Notes: generated from the letters alone by a model not told the origin. A stretch of DNA of 64,000 bases from Muricauda sp. SCSIO 64092 (GCF_023016285.1 NZ_CP095413.1:4419001-4483000), one strand, 5' to 3'; shown: positions 18,671 through 28,496, numbered from the stretch's first letter. Numbers and translations: made by a program.

Positions 18671-20626
18671 ATGCTAAATAATAATATGATGAAAAAAGAA
18701 AGAATAGTTAAAAAAATAGGGGCAATAGTGGGTGCTCTTTTATTCACGTTGTCCTGTACGGATAATTTTGATGAACTCAACACAAGTCCTTTTGATGCTT
18801 CTGAAGATCAGGTCTTGTTGGAGTATTTTATAAATGCTTCCATTGGTGGAGCTCAACAAGACCCCCATATTGGGGAAAGGATTTTTTATTGGTATTGGAA
18901 AGATGCCAGTAGAATGGATAGATTGGGCTCTTTGTCCGTAGGCATCAATGTGGATGGATGGACAAGTGATTATTTCGATCGCTATGTTTCCACATGGTTA
19001 CGGGATATCAATTCAGGTATTAATGTAGTGGATGAACAGATTGCAGAGGGAAACATTAACGTATATACTGACAACTTGAAACAAGTGGCCAGGATATGGC
19101 GGGCCTATCTAATGAGTGAGATGTCCGACAATTTTGGACCTATTCCTGTTGATGGCTTTAAAGGGGAAAACCCTACTTACAGCAGTGTAGAAGAGGTCTA
19201 TACCTTTATTTTGTCCGAACTGAAGGAAGCAACCGAAGCGTTGGATTTGTCCATTATTAACCCAGATGATTTAACCAAATTTGATCCTGCCTATGGTTAT
19301 GATTATGAAAAGTGGAGAAAATATGGGAATTCCCTGCGAATGCGTTTGGCCATGCGCTTGTCCGAAGTAGCCCCTTCCAGGGCGCAAGAGGAGTTTGAAG
19401 ACGCCGTAAGTGGCGGATACATTGCTACATTGGACGAAAATTTTAAGGTTCAAGAGCTCGACGGCTGGAACAATTTTACCGGGGTAATGACAAGACCTTG
19501 GAACAATCAATTCATTTCCGCGGCCCTAAATAATATTATGATTGGTCTTGGTGGTGTACCCTCCGAAGATCAATTGCCCGCTGAATTGCATTCTTACATT
19601 AAACCTGCCAATTATTTAGGCGTGCGATACGAAGATCATTTCACTTTGATGACCAACGATCCCTCAGCAGGTTTTTGGTTCGATGGGTTACATAACACCA
19701 TTGATCCAAGGGCTTACGAAGCTTTTAAAATTCCTGGTAACGTGGATGATCCAGATTTCAATGTTTTTCCCCCATGGAACAGTGCAGCAACCACTACAGA
19801 AGGTAGATTGGTTATTGGGGAAAGTGATAACGATCAAAACGGTGAAACTGATGACATTGAGCTGGATGCCGCCTTTACTTGGAACGCACCTGTTCATGGC
19901 AGTTGGGGCCCCAAAGGACAATTAAATCAAATTATTAATACCGGGACATTGCCCCGTTTAGGCAATCAATATAGAAATAGCGAAGCCGAACGTATATTTT
20001 TTGCTTCATGGGAATCCCACTTTTTGATAGCGGAGGCAGCGCTCCGGGGTTGGAATGTACCTATGGGTGCCAAAGCAGCCTATGAGCAGGGAATTACCGA
20101 TAATTTTATGCACACCAACACTTCCCAACATTTGAGCACTTATTTGACTTCCCAAGATTATAATAGGGTAGGAACTTCAGTGAATTGGGATCATACGGAT
20201 GAGCCACCATCAACAGTGTCCATGGACTATGTAAATGGCTACACGGACGCTCCTGGAACTTATTCCTTCAGTTACCCTCAAAATACGATTTATAATGGTG
20301 GAACGGTAAAGAATGATCATTTGACCAAAATTATTACGCAAAAGTTCATTGCCCAAACACCTTGGTTGCCCTTGGAAGCATGGAACGATCATAGAAGGCT
20401 TGGTTTGCCTTTCTTTGAAAACCCTGCGATCGAGATTCCACTCGTAGAGTTGCCGCAATTGACCCCTGCTAATTTTATGACCAATCAGGTTAATTTTTTC
20501 CCACAGCGGTTGAGGTATCCTTCAAACTTTACCATAAACCTTCCAGGTAGTCATCAACAGGCTCTGGGCGAGTTGGGTGGAGAAGACACCGTACACACAC
20601 CTTTATGGTGGGCGAAACAAGAGTAA
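18671..20626 (+). CDS. SusD/RagB-family nutrient-binding lipoprotein 1
   Basis: A surface lipoprotein partner of SusC1. The signal ends in LLFTLSC, followed by TDNFDELNTSPFDASEDQ, which is typical of the SusD_2-type (PF12771-like) branch. TPR-like helices dominate (VARIWRAYLMSEMSDNFGPI, WRKYGNSLRMRLAMRLSEVA), and the end contains the common FPQRLRYPSNF motif. At about 650 residues it is longer than many SusDs; the extra length is in the middle (about 330-430). The start may be ATG 18671, 18686 or 18689; all give the same mature protein. Its role is glycan capture and lid function over SusC1. Confidence 0.93.
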   Translation: MLNNNMMKKERIVKKIGAIVGALLFTLSCTDNFDELNTSPFDASEDQVLLEYFINASIGGAQQDPHIGERIFYWYWKDASRMDRLGSLSVGINVDGWTSDYFDRYVSTWLRDINSGINVVDEQIAEGNINVYTDNLKQVARIWRAYLMSEMSDNFGPIPVDGFKGENPTYSSVEEVYTFILSELKEATEALDLSIINPDDLTKFDPAYGYDYEKWRKYGNSLRMRLAMRLSEVAPSRAQEEFEDAVSGGYIATLDENFKVQELDGWNNFTGVMTRPWNNQFISAALNNIMIGLGGVPSEDQLPAELHSYIKPANYLGVRYEDHFTLMTNDPSAGFWFDGLHNTIDPRAYEAFKIPGNVDDPDFNVFPPWNSAATTTEGRLVIGESDNDQNGETDDIELDAAFTWNAPVHGSWGPKGQLNQIINTGTLPRLGNQYRNSEAERIFFASWESHFLIAEAALRGWNVPMGAKAAYEQGITDNFMHTNTSQHLSTYLTSQDYNRVGTSVNWDHTDEPPSTVSMDYVNGYTDAPGTYSFSYPQNTIYNGGTVKNDHLTKIITQKFIAQTPWLPLEAWNDHRRLGLPFFENPAIEIPLVELPQLTPANFMTNQVNFFPQRLRYPSNFTINLPGSHQQALGELGGEDTVHTPLWWAKQE

Positions 20627-20659
20627 GGGTAATCAAACGCGTACTCTATAATTATTCAT

Positions 20660-20693
20660 GCCAACAACACCAGATTAACATGGTGTTGTTGGC
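20660..20693 (+). terminator. Hairpin after susD1
   Basis: A perfect 13-bp stem GCCAACAACACCA / TGGTGTTGTTGGC with an 8-base loop lies 34 bp after the susD1 stop. No T-run follows, so it may stabilise the transcript end rather than terminate on its own. Confidence 0.6.
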
Positions 20694-20857
20694 CTAATCC
20701 TGAAGACCGTTTACAACTATTTTCCATGGTCTGTTCGGTTTCGGGAATAGCGCTACCCTAATAGAATCAGCAGTTCATAAAAACGGGATGATGGGTATAT
20801 CATTTAAAACGATTGAATTATTTATTATTTGAGTTAGTAGTTAATTAAGTTCAAGTT

Positions 20858-20883
20858 GGGGGCGGGATTAATATCCCGCCCCC
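20858..20883 (+). terminator. GC-rich hairpin between the two susCD operons
   Basis: GGGGGCGGGAT (20858-20868) pairs perfectly with ATCCCGCCCCC (20873-20883) across a 4-base loop, followed by a weakly T-rich tail. It is the likely transcription end of the susCD1 operon. Apart from the two hairpins and module P3, the 20627-21278 gap shows nothing I can support. Confidence 0.65.
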
Positions 20884-21109
20884 TCATCATTTCTTACATT
20901 AGGATTGGGTCCTTAATGCAATAAATTTTATCCTTAATCTTTGTAAACTCTTTCCTATTTTATTTGAGTATTCTTTTAAAAATATATTTCAAAAAAAATT
21001 GCCCTAAACTATTTTACCCTTTAGAGGTTTGGCCCATAATCTTCAATCATCTTTTCCTTTTTAAGTGGAAATATCTTTTTCCCTAGCATTGAAACAGGGG
21101 AAAATCGCG

Positions 21110-21200
21110 TTTTCAAACGTTTTCGTTCCCATGTCCTTTAGCTTTTCAGCTCGGTTATTAGTCGAAAAGATTATCATAATGTACTGTTAAATTTTAATTT
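21110..21200 (+). promoter_or_regulatory. PUL operator/promoter module P3 (susC2)
   Basis: AAACGTTT at 21115-21122, then ATGTCCTTTAGCTTTTCA, GGTTATTAGTCGAAAAGATT and ATCATAATGTACTGTTAAAT. It matches P2 over about 80 bp with few changes; the palindrome-to-GTCGAA distance is again 39 bp. The susC2 ATG is at 21279. Confidence 0.7.
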
Positions 21201-21278
21201 GAATCGGTTGAAATAATTTTCTCAACTAGTATTTGACAACTAATTAGCTAAATAATTAACTAACTAAACTAAACGAGC

Positions 21279-24200
21279 ATGAGTAAAAAGATTCGTTATG
21301 CATTAATTTTTGCCATAACACTTTGTGTTCAAGGTGTTTTTGCACAAAACGTTACGGTTACCGGTAAGGTCAGTGATATTGCTGGCGTTCCCATACCCGG
21401 AGCAAATGTAATTGAGAAGGGTACTATCAATGGTGCCTCTACCGATTTTGATGGAAACTATTCTTTGAGCGTATCCAACGGTGCCACCCTATCCTTTTCC
21501 TATATTGGATATCAGACAAAGGAGATTGTAGTGGGAAATCAAACGGTGATCAATGTCACCCTTGAGGAGGATACCCAACTTTTGGATGAAGTTGTGGTCA
21601 CTGCCTTGGGAATCAAAAAAGAGAAAAAAGCGTTGAGTTATGCGGTACAGGAGGTTTCTTCCCAGGATTTGGGAAGGGCATCAGACGGTAACATCAATAC
21701 CGCACTGCAAAGTAAGGTAGCTGGTGTGAACATTACCACTTCTGGAGGAGTTACAGGTAATGCCAGAATTGAAATCAGGGGGCCAAGTTCCCTAGGTGGG
21801 GCCGATAGAGTGCCTCTTTGGGTAATAGATGGTGTGCCTTTTTCCGCCAACGAAGCTACGGACGCTACAGATTTATTCGGTGGTATTTCCAATGGTGGGG
21901 GGCTCTTGGACATCAACCCTGATGACATTGAGTCCATTTCGGTATTGAAAGGTGGTCAAGCTGCGGCCCTATATGGAACACGTGGTGCAAACGGGGTGAT
22001 TTTGATTACTACCAAAAGCGGTCAGGAATCTAAAGGATTGGGTATTAGTTATTCCACTTCCACTACGTTTTCCGAAGCAGCCTTTTTTCTTGATCTTCAA
22101 AAAGAATATGGACAGGGGATTAATGGCGAGTTTGATCCCAGATCCCGATCTTCCTGGGGGGCTCGATTAGATGGTACTGTAAGACAAGCATGGACGGGAG
22201 AACAATTGCCCTACGCGGCCGAAGAGAATTTGATAGAGGATTTTGTCCGAACAGCGGTCAATACCAGGCATGCCATCTCTTTTTCAAATAGTAACGATCA
22301 GGGCCATTTTCGAGCCTCTATCCTATCGGATAAAAATGAAGGGGTTTTTAAAGACAATCAACTTAGAAAGCTGAATTTTGATGTCAGGGCCAGTTATGAC
22401 ATCAACCCCTGGTTAAATGTGGACACCAAGATTTCCTGGATAAGAAATAGAGGGCAACAACGGCCAGATATTGGGTTCTATAGTTTTATTTCCCAATTGA
22501 ATGGCATTCCACCAAATATTAGGACCGAGGATTTAGCTGCGGGATCGATTGTTAGAAATGACGAGAATTTTGAATTTCTATTTGGACCCAATTTGGAAGA
22601 TTTAACGGCAAATCCCAACGCCAACAATAGAAATCCCTATTTTATTCAACAGCAGATTGTGAATAGTGATCAACGGAACAGGATGTTTGGGTATCTGGCT
22701 GCAAACATCAAATTGATGGATGATTTGACTTTGATGCTGAAATATGGGGTGGATTTTTATAGATATGAAACCCTGGCTGGATTTAGGTTCCGGGACAATG
22801 TGGATCTCACCCGGCCCAATCTCACTACTACGGAGACTTTTTTCAAGGAAGATAATTTGGAGTTCTTGTTACGGTATAACAAAGACTTTGGGGATGATTT
22901 TAATTTTGGAGTAAATATTGGGGGAAACCAAATGCGAAACGATTCCGAGACTTTGGAGGCTAGATCGGGACGTTTGACCTCCCAAAACGACTTCTTCCTT
23001 GAGGCGGGTACTAACAGGACCACTTTTGAAAGTTTTTCTGCCAGGGAAATACAGTCCATATATGGTTCCTTGGATGTATCTTATAAGGATTATTTGTTCT
23101 TCACCGCGACTGCAAGAAACGATTGGTCTTCAGCTTTGCTGCCGGACAATAACTCTTTCTTCTATCCGTCCTTTGGTTTGAGTGGCCTGATTTCGGAAAT
23201 GATCGAATTGCCCGACTGGATTTCCTACCTAAAGGTGCGGGCAAATTGGGCACAACTGGGTAAGGATACTGTTTTTGGTGATGCCAATCCGGTTTTTACA
23301 CTGGATAACGCCGACTTCAACCTGCTGCGATCGGAAACCCCCAATTTATCCGTAAGTCCTGATTTGAAACCCGAAATATCGTCTACAACAGATATAGGGC
23401 TTGACCTTAGAATGTTCAACAACAGATTCGATTTGAACATAACATATTACGACGAGCGAACGGATAACCAAATTCTTAGGATTCCAATTCCGCAGTCTTC
23501 CGGGTTTACTGAACGAACAATAAATGCAGGATTGATCACAAACAGGGGGATAGAGTTGATCGCTACCGTAGTTCCTATTCGAACCCAGGATTTTGATTTA
23601 GGATTGACTTTCAACTTTGCCCGAAATAGAAGTGTTTTGGAAGAGTATTTAACTCCGGAGGATAACAATGAGTTCCACCCATTTTTCCAGAGTAACACCA
23701 TTCCGGAAGAAGTTAGGGCAGAAGAAGGGGAACTGATGGGGGATATTTACGGTTTTGCCTACCAAAGGGATGACAATGGAAATATTATTGTTGGAGAGGA
23801 CGGCCTTCCGGTACGGACACTGGAGATAGAGAAACTGGGTAATATCCAGGCAGATTTTACCGGTTCTATAGCGGTGAACGCGAACTATAAAAACTTTTCA
23901 TTAAGCGCATTGTTCGGTATGCAGCAAGGGGGTGATATTTATTCCCTAACGGAAGCAAGTGCTACAGTCGGTGGGAATGCCCTAAAAACCACAAGTTTGG
24001 GAAGGGAGCCTTTCTTCATGGACGGGCTTCAGGCGGATGGAAGCCCCAACCTACAAATTGTGGAGCCCCAAGCCTATTGGGGTAGGGTTTCGGGCATTAC
24101 CGAAGAATTTATATACGATGCCTCCTTTATGAAACTCAATGAACTGTCTTTAAGTTATAGCATGCCTTCAAGCCTGCTTAATAGATTTGGAAATGGTTTT

Positions 24201-24377
24201 ATAAGCAATGTTCGACTGTCGTTAATAGCCAGAAACTTGTTTTATCTTTATAGGGATACTCCAGGTACCGTGCCAGACGCTGCGGTCTTCAATACCCAGT
24301 TTGGGGCACAGGCATTTGATTTTTCCCCAGTCCCCCTAACGAGATCTCTGGGATTTGCTTTAAACCTGAATTTTTAA
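21279..24377 (+). CDS. SusC/RagA-family TonB-dependent transporter 2
   Basis: A 1032-residue paralogue of SusC1 with the same layout: signal peptide (MSKKIRYALIFAITLCVQGV, cut near FAQN), carboxypeptidase-D-like domain (VTGKVSDIAGVPIPGANVIE), plug (LWVIDGVPFSANE, VLKGGQAAALYGTRGANGVI) and a barrel ending in LGFALNLNF. The N-terminal 110 residues and linker are very similar to SusC1, whereas the barrel and extracellular loops differ. This suggests duplication followed by divergence for a different glycan. Its operon continues with susD2 (12 bp downstream) and the LamG lipoprotein. Confidence 0.96.
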   Translation: MSKKIRYALIFAITLCVQGVFAQNVTVTGKVSDIAGVPIPGANVIEKGTINGASTDFDGNYSLSVSNGATLSFSYIGYQTKEIVVGNQTVINVTLEEDTQLLDEVVVTALGIKKEKKALSYAVQEVSSQDLGRASDGNINTALQSKVAGVNITTSGGVTGNARIEIRGPSSLGGADRVPLWVIDGVPFSANEATDATDLFGGISNGGGLLDINPDDIESISVLKGGQAAALYGTRGANGVILITTKSGQESKGLGISYSTSTTFSEAAFFLDLQKEYGQGINGEFDPRSRSSWGARLDGTVRQAWTGEQLPYAAEENLIEDFVRTAVNTRHAISFSNSNDQGHFRASILSDKNEGVFKDNQLRKLNFDVRASYDINPWLNVDTKISWIRNRGQQRPDIGFYSFISQLNGIPPNIRTEDLAAGSIVRNDENFEFLFGPNLEDLTANPNANNRNPYFIQQQIVNSDQRNRMFGYLAANIKLMDDLTLMLKYGVDFYRYETLAGFRFRDNVDLTRPNLTTTETFFKEDNLEFLLRYNKDFGDDFNFGVNIGGNQMRNDSETLEARSGRLTSQNDFFLEAGTNRTTFESFSAREIQSIYGSLDVSYKDYLFFTATARNDWSSALLPDNNSFFYPSFGLSGLISEMIELPDWISYLKVRANWAQLGKDTVFGDANPVFTLDNADFNLLRSETPNLSVSPDLKPEISSTTDIGLDLRMFNNRFDLNITYYDERTDNQILRIPIPQSSGFTERTINAGLITNRGIELIATVVPIRTQDFDLGLTFNFARNRSVLEEYLTPEDNNEFHPFFQSNTIPEEVRAEEGELMGDIYGFAYQRDDNGNIIVGEDGLPVRTLEIEKLGNIQADFTGSIAVNANYKNFSLSALFGMQQGGDIYSLTEASATVGGNALKTTSLGREPFFMDGLQADGSPNLQIVEPQAYWGRVSGITEEFIYDASFMKLNELSLSYSMPSSLLNRFGNGFISNVRLSLIARNLFYLYRDTPGTVPDAAVFNTQFGAQAFDFSPVPLTRSLGFALNLNF

Positions 24378-24389
24378 AAAATAATTGAT

Positions 24390-25922
24390 ATGAAAAGAGC
24401 AATTTTATTACTACTAACCATGGTGCTGGCAATCGTAACGGTTGGCTGTACTGAAGACTTTGAAGAAATCAATACCCCGCGTGATGCGGTAAACATAGTG
24501 AGTCCGGATATCATGTTTCTCCCTATGTTACAGAATCCAATGCGTAACTATCAGCGTAACGTTAATTTATATTCTGATTTTTACGCACAATACTGGGCAA
24601 ACACCGTAAGTGGTTTTGAGTCGCCCAGATATGAATACGTAGATGGTTGGATAGGCAACAGATGGCGGGAATTTTATACACAAACCCTTGCTGAATCCCT
24701 TACCCTGAAAGATTGGTATGGAGAGGACCCCACTTATACCAATGTGTTGGCACAGGTGGAAATATGGATGTGTGCCGAATGGGCCCGCATACTCCAGATT
24801 TATGGGGACATGCCCTATTTTGGTGCAGGGTTGGGAGAATTTGTGTCTTACAATACGGAGCAGGAAATCTACTATGATTTATTTGACCGTTTGGCCAATG
24901 CGGTGGATGCCATTGACCCTGGGGATTCTTCCCAGTACGCCTTTACGTCCGATACGGATTTGTTTTTTAGGGGGGATTTGGAGAAATGGAAACGTTTTGG
25001 AAATTCGATACGGTTGCGTTTGGCCATGCGTTTGGCCAATGTAGACCCAAACAAGGCCCAGGCGGAAGCGGTAGCTGCCGTAAATGCGGGTGTCATGGTA
25101 AGTAATGATGATAGTGCATTACTGCCTATATGGACCGAAGGATTCAGTGATTACCTCCACCAAATGGGATCAAATTGGGATAATATTCGTATCTCCAGCA
25201 CCTTCACTGATTTCTTGTACAATCAATCCGGTTCTGAAGACCCTAGGGCCAGTTTCTGGCTTGCCTACGAAGAGGGTTCCCCTCTGGCCGACAGTGGTGT
25301 GTTCACCGGGGTCGCGAACGGCTATGATCTTGTACCTGAGTCAGCTAACGACAATGCCACCATCAATCTCGTTGACGGATATTCAGGCTTTAGTCCTAAT
25401 GGCAATGTTTTGATCAATTTGCCAATCATGTTTTATTCCGAAGTGGTCTTCTTACGTGCGGAAGCTGCTTTGAGAGGATGGGTAGGAGGTAATGCCAATG
25501 CCCTGTATTTGGAAGGGGTTCAAGCCTCTATGGATTTAGTAGGGGTGGATGCCGTTGCGGCTGCGGATTACATAGCGGCCATACCAACACTTTCCGGTTC
25601 CAATGAACAACAACTTAAACAGTTGATCACCCAAAAATGGATTGCCAACTTCCCCAATGGTGAAGAAGGTTGGGCAGATTTTAGAAGAACGGATTATCCG
25701 GACATCACGCTACCCATTGATGGGGTAAGCAGTAATTCCACTGTGGCACCCGATACTTGGGTAAAACGGGTGAGATACCCCGATAATGCCCATGAACTTG
25801 AATCCGAATTTATGCCGGCGTCCCGAAATACTATTCCTGCAGATAGAATGGATATTCGTCTGTGGTGGGATACCGCCGATACCAAAACAAAGTCAGGCGG
25901 CTTGATGAGTAGTAACTTCTAA
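24390..25922 (+). CDS. SusD/RagB-family nutrient-binding lipoprotein 2
   Basis: A 510-residue lipoprotein with the signal ending in IVTVGC and then TEDFEEINTPRDAVN, again the SusD_2-like branch. Helical repeat segments include VLAQVEIWMCAEWARILQIY and WKRFGNSIRLRLAMRLANVD; the C-terminus has WVKRVRYPDNAHE. It is about 140 residues shorter than SusD1. It partners SusC2 in outer-membrane glycan capture. It is followed after 15 bp by the lectin-like lipoprotein in the position typical of a surface glycan-binding protein. Confidence 0.94.
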   Translation: MKRAILLLLTMVLAIVTVGCTEDFEEINTPRDAVNIVSPDIMFLPMLQNPMRNYQRNVNLYSDFYAQYWANTVSGFESPRYEYVDGWIGNRWREFYTQTLAESLTLKDWYGEDPTYTNVLAQVEIWMCAEWARILQIYGDMPYFGAGLGEFVSYNTEQEIYYDLFDRLANAVDAIDPGDSSQYAFTSDTDLFFRGDLEKWKRFGNSIRLRLAMRLANVDPNKAQAEAVAAVNAGVMVSNDDSALLPIWTEGFSDYLHQMGSNWDNIRISSTFTDFLYNQSGSEDPRASFWLAYEEGSPLADSGVFTGVANGYDLVPESANDNATINLVDGYSGFSPNGNVLINLPIMFYSEVVFLRAEAALRGWVGGNANALYLEGVQASMDLVGVDAVAAADYIAAIPTLSGSNEQQLKQLITQKWIANFPNGEEGWADFRRTDYPDITLPIDGVSSNSTVAPDTWVKRVRYPDNAHELESEFMPASRNTIPADRMDIRLWWDTADTKTKSGGLMSSNF

Positions 25923-25937
25923 CCAAAAAAAAGCAAA

Positions 25938-27809
25938 ATGAAAAATAAAATAGTTAAAATAGGAAGATGGTTTTTGCCAGTGTTTGCTTTCCTTTTATTT
26001 ACCATTTCCTGCGATGACGATGACGATTCCGGCTCTGGAGGAAATTTTGACCTGGCTACCCTTCAAGCAACCATAGATCAGGCAGAATCCTTGATTGAAA
26101 ACAGTGTGGAAGGAATAAACGCAGGGGATTTTCAACCGGGGGCCAAGGATGATCTGCAGGATGTCCTCAACTGGATTTACGGGCGTATCGAAACATCGGA
26201 CAGCCAAGCGGATATTAATGATGCGGTTTTAAAGCTAAATGCTGCCATAGACACCTTTTTGGAAAGTACGGTGGCCACCGCATTTCTTTATGTGAATCAT
26301 GGTGTAGGATCGGGAATAGAATTATCTGATAATGTGAAAATAGCTTTGTACCAAGCTTCAACCATTGAAATGGAGATTTATATTGCCGATCTAAATCAAT
26401 TTGGTTTTTCAAATAATCTATTCAGTACGGAAGATGAGCCATCCAGAGGTTTCGCGGCCAGATATTTTGGTACGGGAGAAATTGAACTTGTTGCCGGAAC
26501 GGCGGATGGGTGGCCGACGTCACCTATAAGCCCTGCTGGAACACTGAAATCTGGAGAGTGGATGAATATAGCGTATACAAACTCGGGTACGGAACAACAT
26601 TTGTATATCAATGGAGATTTAATTACTTCGGGTACTGGAGTTCCTGAGTTTACCGATGTGCCTTTTGTACTTGGAAACAGTCCAACTTTTAATGATCGTT
26701 CATGTAACACGGTGTACAGGGAGTTTAAGGTTTGGAACTCCGTCTTGGACCAAAGCACGATTCAAGGAAATATTGGTCAAACAGTGGAAGGCACTGAAGC
26801 TGGTTTGGTGGTCTATTTCCCGTTTGGGGCTAATTTAGGGGCCACCTTTGATGATATCGTTGGAAACTCTACGGCAACATTACAGGGTAATACGCAATGG
26901 GAAGAAGAACTTCCGGTGATTATAAAGGATTTTTCCGCCTTACAGGCAGCTATTGCGGCATTAACGGATTACAGGGATAATACGGTATCGGAAGGAACCA
27001 ATGATGGCGACCACTCAGTAGGCACAACAAATTATATTAATGGGCTTTTAACGGCAGCTGAAGACTTATTGATTTCAGACCCAGCACAAGGGGCTATAGA
27101 TGCCACTGCACAAAGTTTGTTGGATACCATTGATTTCCTTAATGATAATTTAGTGGCCGATTCCAATGGGGTGATTAAGACTGAAGATACGCCCCAAGAG
27201 GACTTTTTTAGAATTACACCTGCATACACACCTTCCGGGGATTATACCATTGAGTTTGAAATGGAGTTTGGTTCCTTCTTTGGATTTGAAAGAACCGAAA
27301 TCTATACCAACAATCATTACAAGATGACGGTTACAGGTATTGCGGATCCTGCGGATGAATCAAGCTTTTTTGCCTCTGGGGAATTACGGGCAGAGTCGTT
27401 TGCCGGTGGTGATTTGGATTGGCAATATGCCACTAGTTCGCCATTGACCGTGGTACCTGGTGAATGGTACCATATTGCTCTGGTATATGATGCCGGAACC
27501 GATGTTGCCCGGCTTTATGTAAACCAAGAAATGGTTGCAGAACAAGATGGTTTTGGCTTACCTAACGGATGGCCAGCTCCTGAAATCGATTTCTTTAGGG
27601 GACAGGATTTACTTGGGGCCTTGAGAAATATTAGGTTCTGGGATACCGCTAGGAATGCTGCCGATTTAAATGCAGCGATAACAGGTAGCGAGCCGGATTT
27701 GCAAATGTATTTTCCACTTGATCGTGTTGGAGGTATCCAGGTTAAGGATGGAACAGAAGCAGATATTTACACTGGAACCCTAAAAGGTGGGGTACTATGG
27801 AACAAATAA
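25938..27809 (+). CDS. Surface glycan-binding lipoprotein with two helix-LamG modules
   Basis: A lipoprotein signal (FAFLLFTISC) is followed by an acidic linker (DDDDDSGSGG). The rest is an internal duplication. An alpha-helical segment at about 37-110 (LATLQATIDQAESLIENSVE) is followed by a LamG/concanavalin-like lectin domain at about 112-325. A second helical segment at about 335-410 (FSALQAAIAALTDYRDNTVS) is followed by a second LamG domain at about 420-623. Lectin landmarks are LKSGEWMNIAYTN...QHLYINGDL and VVPGEWYHIALVYDAG...ARLYVNQEM. By position after susCD it is a surface glycan-binding protein. It is the last gene of the operon, with a strong terminator 52 bp downstream. Confidence 0.82.
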   Translation: MKNKIVKIGRWFLPVFAFLLFTISCDDDDDSGSGGNFDLATLQATIDQAESLIENSVEGINAGDFQPGAKDDLQDVLNWIYGRIETSDSQADINDAVLKLNAAIDTFLESTVATAFLYVNHGVGSGIELSDNVKIALYQASTIEMEIYIADLNQFGFSNNLFSTEDEPSRGFAARYFGTGEIELVAGTADGWPTSPISPAGTLKSGEWMNIAYTNSGTEQHLYINGDLITSGTGVPEFTDVPFVLGNSPTFNDRSCNTVYREFKVWNSVLDQSTIQGNIGQTVEGTEAGLVVYFPFGANLGATFDDIVGNSTATLQGNTQWEEELPVIIKDFSALQAAIAALTDYRDNTVSEGTNDGDHSVGTTNYINGLLTAAEDLLISDPAQGAIDATAQSLLDTIDFLNDNLVADSNGVIKTEDTPQEDFFRITPAYTPSGDYTIEFEMEFGSFFGFERTEIYTNNHYKMTVTGIADPADESSFFASGELRAESFAGGDLDWQYATSSPLTVVPGEWYHIALVYDAGTDVARLYVNQEMVAEQDGFGLPNGWPAPEIDFFRGQDLLGALRNIRFWDTARNAADLNAAITGSEPDLQMYFPLDRVGGIQVKDGTEADIYTGTLKGGVLWNK

Positions 27810-27860
27810 TATTTTGATTTAGCGTAGTTTTCAGTTAGAGTTAGTTTAATTGAGTGATGA

Positions 27861-27890
27861 AAGGACAGGTAAAACCTGTCCTTTCTTTTT
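27861..27890 (+). terminator. Terminator of the susCD2 operon
   Basis: AAGGACAGGT (27861-27870) pairs perfectly with ACCTGTCCTT (27874-27883) across a 3-base loop, followed by CTTTTT. It ends the polysaccharide utilization locus. Confidence 0.9.
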
Positions 27891-28126
27891 AATTCAACAA
27901 ATACTGAGATGACGTTTAAATGGCTTTGCGTGCTATAGGTTTGTGTACATCGAGTACCTAGGTTATTTGAATCTTCTTTCCGGTTCAAAAGTTTAAAACT
28001 CTTTTCATAGGGCCTAGTTGATGACCAATACCAGTGAGTCACAATTGAACGGGGATAAAGGGATGGGTCATGGAAAGCCCTTTTTTACCATTACATTTAT
28101 GTTTTTCATGTGTGGGTGTATTAAAT

Positions 28127-28496
28127 AATATGAGTTCGACATAATTTTTTCATCAACCAAAATCCGTCAAATTGAGTGGTTTTTCGTAATGAAATGAAGA
28201 AAAATTGTATCGAAATTAGGATTTTGCAAGAAAATTACTTGCCTGCCTTGCCGATCAGGCAGGTTTTTCGATACATTTTTGCTTTCGCAAAAACACCCAG
28301 AGCCTGTTTGGGAATTTGTCAATTGTTTTCTTATGCCCCTTTTTGCACGGCACATTGTTAAAATTTTAGTCCATAACTATGGCTATGAACAAAAATTTTG
28401 CCTCGTTCCGCACTAAAAATGGCCTATAACAATTCCAATCACAAATTCCCAAACAGGCTCTTAAAATGACGTAATTTTTTTATATCGAACTTACTT
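28127..28496 (+). mobile_element. MITE-like element, copy 2, split by a nested element
   Basis: Same family as the 14159-14362 element. TGAGTTCGAC lies at the left, then CCAAAATCCGTCAAATTGAG and the GC-rich loop CTTGCCTGCC...CAGGCAGG. The right end is ATCGAACTTACTTT. The ends are more diverged than in the other copies. The right arm is interrupted at 28299-28461 by an unrelated inverted-repeat element, which explains the extra length. Confidence 0.75.
28299..28461. mobile_element. Nested 163-bp inverted-repeat element
   Basis: It has terminal inverted repeats AGAGCCTGTTTGGGAATT and AATTCCCAAACAGGCTCT at its two ends (the match extends to 21 bp each). Copies 1 and 3 of the host MITE run straight through this point (CACTCAAAATGAC), so the insertion is directly visible. 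The interior contains further short palindromes and no ORF. No second copy is in the window. Confidence 0.8.

Noticed and set aside
20660..20883. Riboswitch before susC2
   Set aside because: The two hairpins are simple perfect stems close to the susD1 end; they fit transcript ends and show no multi-helix aptamer.
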